DNA from: Janthinobacterium sp. 344
Lineage (GTDB): Bacteria; Pseudomonadota; Gammaproteobacteria; Burkholderiales; Burkholderiaceae_D
Assembly (NCBI RefSeq): GCF_900112025.1
Contig: NZ_FOKL01000002.1
Coordinates: 520,339-584,338, forward strand
Reading direction: 5' to 3'
DNA: 64,000 bases
This document shows positions 8,252 to 17,102 of the stretch, in pieces (position 1 is the stretch's first letter; every line of letters starts with the position of its first letter). Made by a program: the position numbers and the translations under genes. Below the pieces are notes generated by a model that had not been told where the DNA came from, searched no databases, and saw nothing but the letters and a program-made list of their open reading frames with translations.

Positions 8252-9673
8252 TTACTGCAGCTTGAGCTCGATCCTGTCGTCGTTCAGCAAGACCACCGAC
8301 GCATCGATCAATTGCTGGCTGGTGATATCCTTGTCCTTGTACTTGTCGACGGCCTGCTTCGGCAAGTAAAAGCGGTACACCTTGGCCGTCACATTGCGGT
8401 AATTCTCCGACCTGTCGGCCACTTGCGTCTCGACGCTGATGTCGTAGCCATCGACAGGCAGCTTGCCATAGAACTTGGTGACGTCCAGGATCTTGCGCAC
8501 CAGCTCGTCAAAAACAATGGATCCCAGCTGCGTATTGCTGTATCGCTGCCGGCCCGGCTCAAGCGGCTGCAGCACGGGCAGCGACAGGTATTTCTTGTTC
8601 TTGAAAGTGGAGAGGCAGATGCTGCCATATTCGAATGTGGCCTCCTTCTGTGCAACGATATTGCGCAGCAATTCGACCGAAGGCAATACCTGCTTGCCCA
8701 GTGCGGTCAAGGCTGGCGTCGTCAACCTGCGGCACAAATAATCGTCGTCCCGCGTCATGGTCACGTCGAAGGTTTTTTTCGGCTGGCTCAGTTGCTCGAC
8801 AAAATAGGCGGTCGCGTCATGCATGCCTGGCGCGCGCGCTTTCACCGTCATGCGGAAATTCGGCTCCGTCAGGGCAAACTGCACCTTGCCAGGACACATC
8901 CCATTGACGTCCGTCAGGCAACGCAGTTCCGGACCGCCAGGAAACACCTGCAAATCGATGGTGGCGCCGGCCACCGGCTTGCCCTTGCTGTCAAGCACGG
9001 TCACTGGCGCCAGCGTGCGCACTTGCCGGTACAGCGTCACCGCCAGCGCATAGGATTGTCCGCCCGCCGCTTCCGCCGTCAAGTAGCCAGCCTTGCTGAC
9101 ATCGGCCCACACGTTCGGCCCCAGCTTGGCATAGTTGACGCACACGGAACAGCTGCCCTGCGCATTGGTGTTGCAAACAGGCGCGAGTCCGGAGCGCAGA
9201 TCCAGTTCCGAATGGGCCGGACTCAATATCTGGGCGCGTGCGTCGGCCAGGGGCAATCCAAGCTCGTCCTTGACGGATAACCGCACCGGCAAGCTCCGGC
9301 TCAGGGTCAACGAGGTGTCCAGCCGGTCTTCATTGACGAAGAAGGAACTCTTGACAGACAGCACGCCAGATTCCGCATAACCATCACAGCCGCCGGCGAC
9401 GGCTGCGACGATCCCCGCGTTGACGGGGCTGAACGAGGTGAAGGTAATGCCACATCGGCCGTCCGGCCCGGTGATGCATTCGCCCCCGGCCTGATCATAG
9501 CCAACGGCCTCGATGGTATACACTCGGGCATTGGCAACGGGGCGCTGTGCATCATCAAGCACCGCGAAATTGTAGTGGTGAGTGCGCGTCAGGGCTTGCG
9601 CCAGGCCGGGCGCTATGGCCAGCGCTGCCGTCAGCATCAATAAAAAGGGGAAACGTCGGATATCAGGGCGCAT
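8252..9673 (-). CDS. Secreted protein of unknown function with Ig/transthyretin-like repeats
   Basis: 473 residues. An N-terminal signal peptide is clear (RR, then FPFLLMLTAALAIAPGLAQA, cleavage near residue 27). Three beta-rich repeats contain phrases such as DDAQRPVANARVYTIE, DELGLPLADARAQIL and DSKGKPVAGATIDLQV, typical of carboxypeptidase-regulatory-like or bacterial Ig-like modules of surface and secreted proteins. Several cysteine pairs follow each repeat. The C-terminal 150 residues have no recognised domain. Function unknown; the gene is convergent with aceA. Confidence 0.75.
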   Translation of the reverse strand: MRPDIRRFPFLLMLTAALAIAPGLAQALTRTHHYNFAVLDDAQRPVANARVYTIEAVGYDQAGGECITGPDGRCGITFTSFSPVNAGIVAAVAGGCDGYAESGVLSVKSSFFVNEDRLDTSLTLSRSLPVRLSVKDELGLPLADARAQILSPAHSELDLRSGLAPVCNTNAQGSCSVCVNYAKLGPNVWADVSKAGYLTAEAAGGQSYALAVTLYRQVRTLAPVTVLDSKGKPVAGATIDLQVFPGGPELRCLTDVNGMCPGKVQFALTEPNFRMTVKARAPGMHDATAYFVEQLSQPKKTFDVTMTRDDDYLCRRLTTPALTALGKQVLPSVELLRNIVAQKEATFEYGSICLSTFKNKKYLSLPVLQPLEPGRQRYSNTQLGSIVFDELVRKILDVTKFYGKLPVDGYDISVETQVADRSENYRNVTAKVYRFYLPKQAVDKYKDKDITSQQLIDASVVLLNDDRIELKLQ

Positions 9674-9873
9674 GGATCGTTGTAGGATGATGTGGAATGT
9701 CTCCGGATGACATCATCGCGCGCACGGCAACGCCATGCCTTCCGGGTCTGTGCTGGCCATGGTACGCGTTTCGCCTGCCTTCGTGGGGGACGACATGGCG
9801 AGCATGGCCCCGCCGGCGCGGCGCTGGGCGCCTCTTCTGCACAAGAAAGGATGGTGCGGGCGCAACATTCCTC

Positions 9874-9904
9874 TTGATGACATGCCGCAGCCGGCGGGTA
9901 TAAT
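9874..9904 (+). promoter_or_regulatory. Likely promoter of the M13 peptidase gene
   Basis: A perfect TATAAT (9899-9904) has TTGATG (9874-9879) 19 bp upstream. The long spacer is a weakness; transcription would start about 60 nt before the GTG start codon. The remaining ~200 bp back to the convergent/divergent secreted-protein gene shows no credible gene. Confidence 0.45.
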
Positions 9905-9972
9905 CTTCGGCCACATGCTTGGACACAGCATGTTTTCCAACATGAAGTCAGATTAAAATTAAAGGAATCTTC

Positions 9973-12021
9973 GTGCACCGTTCCCTGATCAGCGCCGCCT
10001 GCTGCGCCTTGCTCGCCTTATCGTCTCCGTCGCTGTACGCCCAGCAAGCCGCCAATGTGGCGGCCCCCGTCTCCGGCATCGACCTGAACACCCTCGACCC
10101 GGCCGTCAGCCCGAAAGAGGATTTCTATGGCTACGTCAACGGCGTCTGGACCCGCAATACGCAAATCCCGGCCGACAAATCCGTCTGGGGTACCTATATT
10201 GAATTGCGCGAAATCGCGCAAGGCCAGCTGCGCGGCCTGATCGACGCCACCCTGAAAAACCCGGGCAAGCCGGGCAGCGAAGCGCACAAGATCGCCGACC
10301 TGTACACCAGCTTCATGGATGAGAAGGCGCGCAATGCCGCCGGCTTCAAGCCCGTGAAAGCGGATCTGGCCCGCGTCGCCGCGCTCAAGGACAAGAAGGA
10401 CTTGCCGGCCCTGTTCGCCTACCTGCAAGGCAATGGCATCGCCACGCCGTTTTCCGCCTATGTCGCGCCCGATGCGCAAGACCCCGAGCGCTACACCATC
10501 AACATCAGCCAGTCCGGCCTGGGCCTGCCTGACCGCGACTACTACCTGAAGGACGACGACGCCAAGCTGCAAGCCGTGCGCGCCAAGTACCTGAAACACA
10601 TCGAAACCATGCTGGCCATGAGCGGCGACAAGCAGGCCGCCGACCATGCGGCGCAGATCCTCGACGTCGAGACGCGCCTGGCCGCCGTGCAATGGACGCG
10701 CGTGCAGATGCGCGATCCCGTGAAATCCTACAACCGCGTCGCCTTCGACCAGTTCGCCGCCATGGCGCCAGCATTCGACTGGAAAGCCTACTTTGCCGCC
10801 GCCGGCATGGCCAAGAAGGAAACCTCGGCCGTCGTGCGCCAGCCCAGCTTTATGACAGGCTTCTCCGAAACCGTGGCCGCCGTGCCGCTGGAAGCGTGGA
10901 AGAGCTACCTGAACTGGCGCGTCATCGAAAGCTATGCCTCCTTCCTCGACAGCGCCGCCGTCAAGGAGCGCTTCGCCTTCGAAGGCACGGTGCTGCGCGG
11001 CGTGCCGCAAAGCGAACCGCAATGGCAGCTGGCCCTGCGCTTCACGGACGGCGCCCTGGCCGATGCCGTCGGCAAGCGCTACGTGGAAATGTATCTGCCG
11101 CCGGAAACCAAGCCGCGCGTGATGGCCATGTTCGACAACTTCGTCGCCTCGTTCAAGGATGGCATCGAGCAACTGGACTGGATGGGCCCGGAAACCAAGA
11201 AGGAAGCCCAGCTCAAGCTGGCGGCCCTGAAACCGAAGATCGCCTACCCGGACAAATGGCGCGACTACAGCAGCATGACAACGCAGCCGCACGATCTGAT
11301 CGCCAACGTGCGCGCGTCGCGCGTCTGGAGCCAGCGGCAAAACCTGGCCAAGCTGGGCAAGCCGGTCGACCGCGACGAATGGTCGATGACGCCGCAAACC
11401 GTCAACGCCAGCTACAGCCCGTCGCTCAACGCGATCACGATTCCGGCCGCCATCCTGCAGCCGCCATTCTTCAACGTCAAAGCGGAAGACGCCGTCAACT
11501 ACGGCTTGTTGGGTATCACCTTCGGCCATGAAATCAGCCACGCCTTCGACGACTCGGGCAGCCAGTACGACGCCAAGGGCCGCCTGCGCAACTGGTGGAC
11601 GGCAGAAGACCGCGCCGCCTTCAAGGCGCTGGCCGCCGGCCTCGTCAAGCAATACGGCGCCTACAGCCCCGTGCCCGGCTACCATATCAATGGCGAGCTG
11701 ACCCTGGGCGAGAACATCGGCGACAACTCCGGCCTGTCGATCACCTATAAGGCGTACCAGCGTTCGCTGCATGGCAAGCCATCGCCCGTGCTCGACGGCC
11801 TGACGGGCGAACAGCGCCTGTACATCGGTTTCGCGCAGAAATGGCGCGCCAAGCTGCGTCCGGAGGCGGCGATTGCGCAAATCAAGAGCGATCCGCATTC
11901 GCCGGGCGAGTTCCGCGCGAAAGGCACCGTGAAGAACCAGCCGGGATTTTATGAGGCGTTTGACATCAAGCCGGGCGACGCCATGTATCTGGCGCCGGAG
12001 CAGCGCGTGATCATGTGGTAA
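9973..12021 (+). CDS. M13 family zinc metallopeptidase (neprilysin/PepO-like)
   Basis: 682 residues with a signal peptide (about residues 1-23, ending SLYAQ), so the enzyme acts in the periplasm or outside. The zinc site HEISH is at residues 519-523 and the third ligand is in ENIGD near residue 580; NAxY-type substrate binding text (NASYSPSLNAITIPAAIL) precedes it. The M13 family degrades peptides. A GTG start is used, preceded by AAAGGAA. The C-terminal end, lacking a CxxW box but ending in AMYLAPEQRVIMW, matches bacterial members in length. Confidence 0.93.
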   Translation: MHRSLISAACCALLALSSPSLYAQQAANVAAPVSGIDLNTLDPAVSPKEDFYGYVNGVWTRNTQIPADKSVWGTYIELREIAQGQLRGLIDATLKNPGKPGSEAHKIADLYTSFMDEKARNAAGFKPVKADLARVAALKDKKDLPALFAYLQGNGIATPFSAYVAPDAQDPERYTINISQSGLGLPDRDYYLKDDDAKLQAVRAKYLKHIETMLAMSGDKQAADHAAQILDVETRLAAVQWTRVQMRDPVKSYNRVAFDQFAAMAPAFDWKAYFAAAGMAKKETSAVVRQPSFMTGFSETVAAVPLEAWKSYLNWRVIESYASFLDSAAVKERFAFEGTVLRGVPQSEPQWQLALRFTDGALADAVGKRYVEMYLPPETKPRVMAMFDNFVASFKDGIEQLDWMGPETKKEAQLKLAALKPKIAYPDKWRDYSSMTTQPHDLIANVRASRVWSQRQNLAKLGKPVDRDEWSMTPQTVNASYSPSLNAITIPAAILQPPFFNVKAEDAVNYGLLGITFGHEISHAFDDSGSQYDAKGRLRNWWTAEDRAAFKALAAGLVKQYGAYSPVPGYHINGELTLGENIGDNSGLSITYKAYQRSLHGKPSPVLDGLTGEQRLYIGFAQKWRAKLRPEAAIAQIKSDPHSPGEFRAKGTVKNQPGFYEAFDIKPGDAMYLAPEQRVIMW

Positions 12022-12393
12022 AGGTGTAAGATAGCCGGCATGCCTTTGCGTGGCCTCAGGTGGAGCCGCGCACAGGAGCCGGTGTTGCATGTGCGGGCAA
12101 CTGCCGCGCTGGACGCCGTGCAATCGGGTTCAGCCGGCAGCCGATGGGCGCGATGCCGCCAGTTCCCGGCACACGGGCAGCACACGGCGCAGACTTCGGC
12201 GTGATTGTCCCAGCGTGAAGGTCACGCCAAGCCGGCCAGCCTGTCCAGTTCTGGCTGCGCCCGATCAGCGCCGCGATGCGGTCCTGGCCAGCGCGCAAGG
12301 ACCCCGTCACCTATGTCGACACCCGCCGCGCGCACTGAGGCTGCGTCTTGAGCGAGCGATCGTCACTACCAATGTAAGGAATGTACTTCCAAA
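12022..12393. other. Intergenic stretch without a credible gene
   Basis: 372 bp between the M13 peptidase and the next gene. Open frames exist on both strands but have no ribosome site, unlikely amino-acid composition (Arg/Pro/Ala-rich shadows) and no recognisable domain. I see no clear promoter or hairpin. Confidence 0.5.
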
Positions 12394-13140
12394 ATGAAAG
12401 CTTTTATCTTTTGCACCAGCTTCGTCAAAGACGCCCAGGTATGGGAGAGCCGATACCAGCGCTGGCTTGACCACTACGAAAATATCCCCATCAACGCAAT
12501 CAAAAAAATAATGATTGATGATGGTTCACCATACCTGCCCCCCGCGCACAGCATCAACAGCGTTGCCCATGATGCGCCACTGGCAGCCAATACGGACAAA
12601 AACCTCATCCTCCGGTTCGATGACAACCTGGGCCGGCAAAGCGGCGCCGATTATCCGGGCTGGTGGCGGAGCTTTCTCCATTCGATCAAGGTCGCCAGGG
12701 AATTAGGCGCCGATAAAATCATCCATATCGAATCGGATGCCTTTATCTTGACGCCGCGCCTGGTCAAGTTCATCAATGACATCGAGTCGGGATGGCATGT
12801 CCTGTGGTCGCCGCGCCATCGCTTCCCGGAGACAGCGCTGCAAGTCATCTGCAAGGATCAATTTGACATTTTTGAGCAATTCAAGGACGCCAATCCAAGC
12901 TTATCCTTTCCCGACCTTGCCGAACGGCTGCTGCCCTTCACCGACGTGCACAAACAGTTCATCGGCGATCGCTACAGCGACATCAAGAAAAACCGGTGGA
13001 TATTCCGCTCGCAAAAATTCAACAAGATTCCACTTTTCAAAAGGGATTTTTTCTGGGCACAGATACCGGCGGATGCGGACTTCGTAACGCAGGGGATCAG
13101 CCGCCAGCAATTTGAATACCGGGCTCAAGAGAGCGCCTGA
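12394..13140 (+). CDS. Small glycosyltransferase-like protein (GT-A type)
   Basis: 248 residues. The N-terminus MKAFIFCTSF and the acidic motif KIIHIESDAF at about residues 109-118 resemble the nucleotide-sugar-binding DxD-like segment of small GT-A glycosyltransferases found next to polysaccharide genes. No signal or membrane segment. The acceptor and donor are unknown, and no polysaccharide genes adjoin it. GC content is lower than the neighbours (more Lys, Ile, Asn codons), which suggests later acquisition. A terminator-like hairpin follows. Confidence 0.6.
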   Translation: MKAFIFCTSFVKDAQVWESRYQRWLDHYENIPINAIKKIMIDDGSPYLPPAHSINSVAHDAPLAANTDKNLILRFDDNLGRQSGADYPGWWRSFLHSIKVARELGADKIIHIESDAFILTPRLVKFINDIESGWHVLWSPRHRFPETALQVICKDQFDIFEQFKDANPSLSFPDLAERLLPFTDVHKQFIGDRYSDIKKNRWIFRSQKFNKIPLFKRDFFWAQIPADADFVTQGISRQQFEYRAQESA

Positions 13141-13206
13141 TGTCGCACGGCGGCGGTGCCCGATGCGTGCCCAGCAATGGCCAACGGCTCTTGCCCCGTA
13201 CCGATG

Positions 13207-13236
13207 AAAAAAGCTGCTTGAGGGTGGCTTTTTTTT
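13207..13236 (+). terminator. Terminator after the glycosyltransferase-like gene
   Basis: AAAAAAGC ... GCTTTTTTTT pair around an inner wobble-containing stem (CTGC/GTGG), followed by eight T residues. Confidence 0.65.
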
Positions 13237-13381
13237 CGTCCAGCGCGAGGGAGACAGCGCATGCCGACACCCGTCTTTCTGCCAGGTGGCAATTTTCCTG
13301 TCCAGCCTGTTTCAAGTCATCAGAACGGATACCGACTTCGTTGAGAAATGCGCTGCCTGGCCATCAGGATGCCGCTCACCG

Positions 13382-14401
13382 TCAGGGCCGCGACCGGGCT
13401 GAATGGGAAGCCGCACAGACCTCATTGGCGGCCGAGACAGCATTGCGCCGTGCATACCGTTGTGCAAGCACCGCACACACCATCAGCTGCATCTGGTGAA
13501 AGAGCATCAGCGGCAGAATCACGGCACCGATTGTGTGGCTCGCAAACAGCACTTTGGCAATGGGGATACCGCTCGCAAGGCTTTTCTGCGAACCGCAAAA
13601 CACAATCGTCACTTCGTCTTCGCGCGGAAAGCCCAGACGTCGGGAAGCAAAACGGGACGTCATGAGTACCAGAGCCAGCAATACTCCAATCAGCACGACC
13701 AGGCCGACAAGCGCCAGCATCGGCAGCCGCTGCCACAACCCCTGATTGACCGAAGCGCTGAACGCCGTATACACGACGAGCAGGATGGAACCCTGGTCCA
13801 CGAATTTCAATACCGCCTTGTGCTTGTCCACCCATGGCCCAATCCAGCGGCGTGCAATCTGGCCGGCGATGAACGGCAGCAGCAATTGCATGACGATCGA
13901 CGATACCGATTTCAGCGAACCGCCGGCCGACGTTTCCGTCGCCATCAGCATGCCGGCAAGGGCAGGCGTCAGGAAGATGCCGATCATGGTCGAGGCCGAT
14001 GCGCTGCAGATACCCGCAGGCACATTTCCCCGCGCCATGGCTGTCAAGGCAATCGACGATTGCACCGTGGAGGGCAAGACGCACAGGAACAGGAAGCCCA
14101 GATAGAGATCGGGCGTGACGATCAGATTCGCCAGAGGCTTCAGGCCGAGGCCGAAGAGCGGAAAGATGACGAAGGTCATCGTCAACACGCACAGATGCAG
14201 GCGCCAGTGCATGGCACCCGCCTTGACCGCATCCCTGGACAGCTTGGCTCCGTGCAGGAAGAAGAGCAGGCCGATCGCGACTGCCGTGACCACGTCAAAC
14301 GCCTGGGCTACCTGCCCTGCACACGGCAGCACACTGGCGAGTGCTACCGTCAGCACCAGGCTGAGAGTGAATTTGTCCGGCAGGTAATTGGAGAGGGACA
14401 T
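13382..14401 (-). CDS. Bile acid:sodium symporter (BASS) family transporter
   Basis: 339 residues with about ten hydrophobic segments. Phrases such as GLLFFLHGAKLSRDAV, FIAGQIARRWIGPWVDKH and GSQKSLASGIPIAKVLF match the SBF-like/BASS branch common in proteobacteria, which carries organic anions with Na+. The ATG at 14401 is chosen because it begins the first amphipathic segment; the in-frame extension upstream has no hydrophobic logic. It is the last gene of the aromatic cluster, 100 bp after the AAHS transporter gene on the same strand, so it may supply substrate uptake or export. Confidence 0.85.
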   Translation of the reverse strand: MSLSNYLPDKFTLSLVLTVALASVLPCAGQVAQAFDVVTAVAIGLLFFLHGAKLSRDAVKAGAMHWRLHLCVLTMTFVIFPLFGLGLKPLANLIVTPDLYLGFLFLCVLPSTVQSSIALTAMARGNVPAGICSASASTMIGIFLTPALAGMLMATETSAGGSLKSVSSIVMQLLLPFIAGQIARRWIGPWVDKHKAVLKFVDQGSILLVVYTAFSASVNQGLWQRLPMLALVGLVVLIGVLLALVLMTSRFASRRLGFPREDEVTIVFCGSQKSLASGIPIAKVLFASHTIGAVILPLMLFHQMQLMVCAVLAQRYARRNAVSAANEVCAASHSARSRP

Positions 14402-14501
14402 ACGATACCTATAGGTGAAAGAATACGAAGGTTCAGTCGAGCACGCGCGGCACGCGCTCGATGAAGTCAATGGGATAGGCGCGCAGCGCGGCCGTGCACG
14501 C

Positions 14502-15883
14502 CTAGCGCGCAGAGCGGCGCATCACTTCCGGTTTGCCGGGAATGGCCGCATCGTGCGCGGCAAGCCCGCACGATGCGCGGTCGTGCGAATAGCGGTTTTG
14601 CACCATCGCGATAGCCAGGAAGGAACAAACCCCTGGAATCGCGAAGGCCGTGAACACAACCGAGATGGGCAGCGACAGCGACAGCAGATATCCCCAAGCA
14701 GGGGGCCCAGGATGGCGCCGATGCGGCCCAGCCCCATGATGGCGCCCAAGGCGGTCGAGCGGGCGTGCACCGGATAGAACTGGGCAATATAGACCTGCAC
14801 CAGGCTCTGTGCGCCGACCACGGCCGCACCGCCGACCGCCACCAGCACGTACAGCAGCACGGGATCCTTGTTAAAGCTCAACAAGAGCATCGTCACGGTC
14901 CCGGTCAGATACAGCGGCATCAGCAGGTTCTTGATGCCCCACTTGTCGGCCAGCCGCCCCAGCACCAGGGTGCCGATGATGGCGCCCGTATGCAGCACGA
15001 TCAGGAACTTGAGACCGGAGGTCATGTCAAACCCGTTTTCCATCATCAGCTTGGGCAGCCAGCTGACCAGCCCATAGTTCAGAATCAGGTGAAAGATGAT
15101 GGCCACGCTGAACATCACGGTGCTCAAGCCGCGGCTGCTGCGGAACAAATCCGTCAGCGGCAGCTTTGCATGCGATTTCTCCGTTTCGTACGGCTCGCTG
15201 TGCGGGTCGATCTTGCGGCTCGGATCGATCTTCGCCAGCAGCGTGTACAGCTCCGCCTTGCGGCCGCTGCGGATCAGGGCAAAGGTCGATTCCGGCGTGT
15301 AGCGAAACAGCAACGGCAACAGCAGCAGCGGCACGCCGGCCACCCAGAACACGGACTCCCAGCCAAAACGGGGAATCAGGGGAATGCTGAGCAGGGGCGC
15401 GAGAATGCCGCCCAGCGAGTAGCCGCACAGGACGACGGTGGCAATCGTGGCGCGCTTCTTGAGGGGAGAAAAATCCATCAGCATGGCGATCACGGTGACG
15501 GGAATGCCACCGAGCCCGAAGCCGGCAATGACGCGGTACACCGAGAATGAGGTGGGCCCGCTGGCAAAGCCGCATAGCACGGTAAACACGCTGAACATGA
15601 TGACGGCGGTGCAGATCACCTTTTTACGGCCCAGCCGGTCGGCCAACATGCCGAAGGTAATGGCACCGAACAGCATGCCGATCAGGCTGTAACTGGCGAT
15701 GGCGCCAGCCTGGATGGGTGTGAGCTGCCAGCTTTTCATCAAGGCCGGCACGATCGCGCCATAAATGGCCAGGTCGTAACTGTCAAAGACGATCAGCAGA
15801 AAGCCGATGATGGACAGGCGCAGGTGAAATGCGTTGAAACGGCTCTCTTGTATAAACTCGCTGATGTTCAGTCGTGTTGCCAT
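14502..15883 (-). CDS. MFS transporter, aromatic acid:H+ symporter (AAHS) type, frameshifted near the 3' end
   Basis: Import of an aromatic acid with protons is the family role (PcaK, BenK, MhpT relatives). From the ATG at 15883 about 396 codons read as a normal AAHS protein (LIVFDSYDLAIYGAIVPALM; GMLADRLGRKKVI). At the G4 tract (14692-14695) the frame breaks: as given, it continues as unrelated text to 14522. One extra G restores GGYLLSLSLPISVVFTAFA and the last membrane helix, ending at a TAG at 14502 with about 460 residues, the normal family length. This is either a sequencing error or a recent inactivation. Confidence 0.8.
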
Positions 15884-16128
15884 GCTTGTGTCTCCTAATG
15901 TCGCTACTTGCCGCGTCATGACGCGGTCTTTGGTTACGCCGCGCGCAACAGCCGCCGCACTCAATGTGCCCGCTGTGCAACGGCATGCTTGCGCTGACCG
16001 GCACCACCCGGCCATCGCCTGTGCAATCAAAGCGCACTGCCCTGCGCCGGCATGCCCATGTCCTCCAGTTTTTTATCTTTACTGTTTGAACTGGACCCTG
16101 TCCTATCCGGCCGCGGCGGGCGCTGCGC

Positions 16129-17037
16129 CTAGCCGCGCGGGTCCGGAATATTGCTGCGCACGAACTCAACGAGCCGGTCCACTGCCGCGATCGACGCCGG
16201 CAGGGTTGGATGAGCCGTCGTAAACATCGGCGGCGCATCGATGATTTCCGCTTGAAATTTGCCGCCTGCCTTGCGGTAGTTGAAAGCGAAGCGTTCGAGT
16301 TCGGTTCCCTTGAACGGCGAATCGGGATCGAGGTAGTTATGCACTTCATCGTTGCTGGCTTGTATCCACATGGCCGGCGGCGTTTGCACGTCCTCCCCGC
16401 GTTCGAGCATCAGCATGGGATTGCCCTCGGCCATGTCCGCCTCGCCCGGCCAGTAGCCGTCATGCAGGCCGATGATCTTCGCGCACCAGACCGGCGGATG
16501 CGCAGCGGCCAGCAGGCTCTTGGCGTAGCGGTAGCGGCCAAGCGGATTAATCACGGGCCAGAGCATCACGACGCAGCGCACGCTGGCATCGAACTGGGCG
16601 CCGTCCGGCAGGGCAATGGCGGCGAAGCGCGGATCGTGGGGCTTCATGGCGACCAGCATGGCCAGATGGCCCCCCGAGGAATTGCCGGAAATGCCAACGG
16701 CGTCCGGCGTCGTCTTCAGCTTCGCCGCATTCGCCTTGGTCCAGCGGATCGCATAATTGACGTCGGCGACGGAGCGTGGATAACGCCCTTCCTGCGCCTG
16801 CCTGAAATCGATGGCGACGACCGTGATGCCGTTGCGGGCCAGCGCCTCATGGACGTGCTTGCCGCGCAAGCGGTCAAAGTCGCTCCACGCGCCGCCGTGC
16901 ACTTCGATGATCGAGCGGAACGGTCCCGTGCCGCGCGGAATATAGACGCGCGCCAGCAGAGGCTTGCCGTCATGGCTGAGAAATTCGACATCATCGACAT
17001 CAAAGTCGCCCGTGCTCTCTTGCGTGTTATTTACCAT
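16129..17037 (-). CDS. Alpha/beta hydrolase, HSL-type esterase
   Basis: 302 residues. The oxyanion-hole motif HGGAW (about residue 48) and the nucleophile elbow GNSSGG (about residue 119) identify the hormone-sensitive-lipase/arylesterase branch; the likely acid and histidine lie in NDEVHNYLDPDS and FTTAHPTLP. It probably hydrolyses an ester in the aromatic pathway. ATG 17037 follows AGGAG by 9 bp; an adjacent GTG (17040) is also possible. It is 66 bp downstream of a ring hydroxylase gene and shares its strand, so it is very likely in the same operon. Confidence 0.85.
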   Translation of the reverse strand: MVNNTQESTGDFDVDDVEFLSHDGKPLLARVYIPRGTGPFRSIIEVHGGAWSDFDRLRGKHVHEALARNGITVVAIDFRQAQEGRYPRSVADVNYAIRWTKANAAKLKTTPDAVGISGNSSGGHLAMLVAMKPHDPRFAAIALPDGAQFDASVRCVVMLWPVINPLGRYRYAKSLLAAAHPPVWCAKIIGLHDGYWPGEADMAEGNPMLMLERGEDVQTPPAMWIQASNDEVHNYLDPDSPFKGTELERFAFNYRKAGGKFQAEIIDAPPMFTTAHPTLPASIAAVDRLVEFVRSNIPDPRG

Positions 17038-17102
17038 CACTGCTATCTCCTTGGTTCAAATTAAATTCCGCTGGGCCGCTGCCTGCTGCAACGGCCGCTT
17101 TC

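Noticed and set aside
12050-12397. Open frames on both strands between the M13 peptidase and the glycosyltransferase-like gene
   Set aside because: No ribosome sites or domains; composition fits GC-rich non-coding DNA.
14467-14829. 120-codon minus-strand frame at the end of the AAHS gene
   Set aside because: It is not in the frame that restores the transporter and has no domain; shadow frame.
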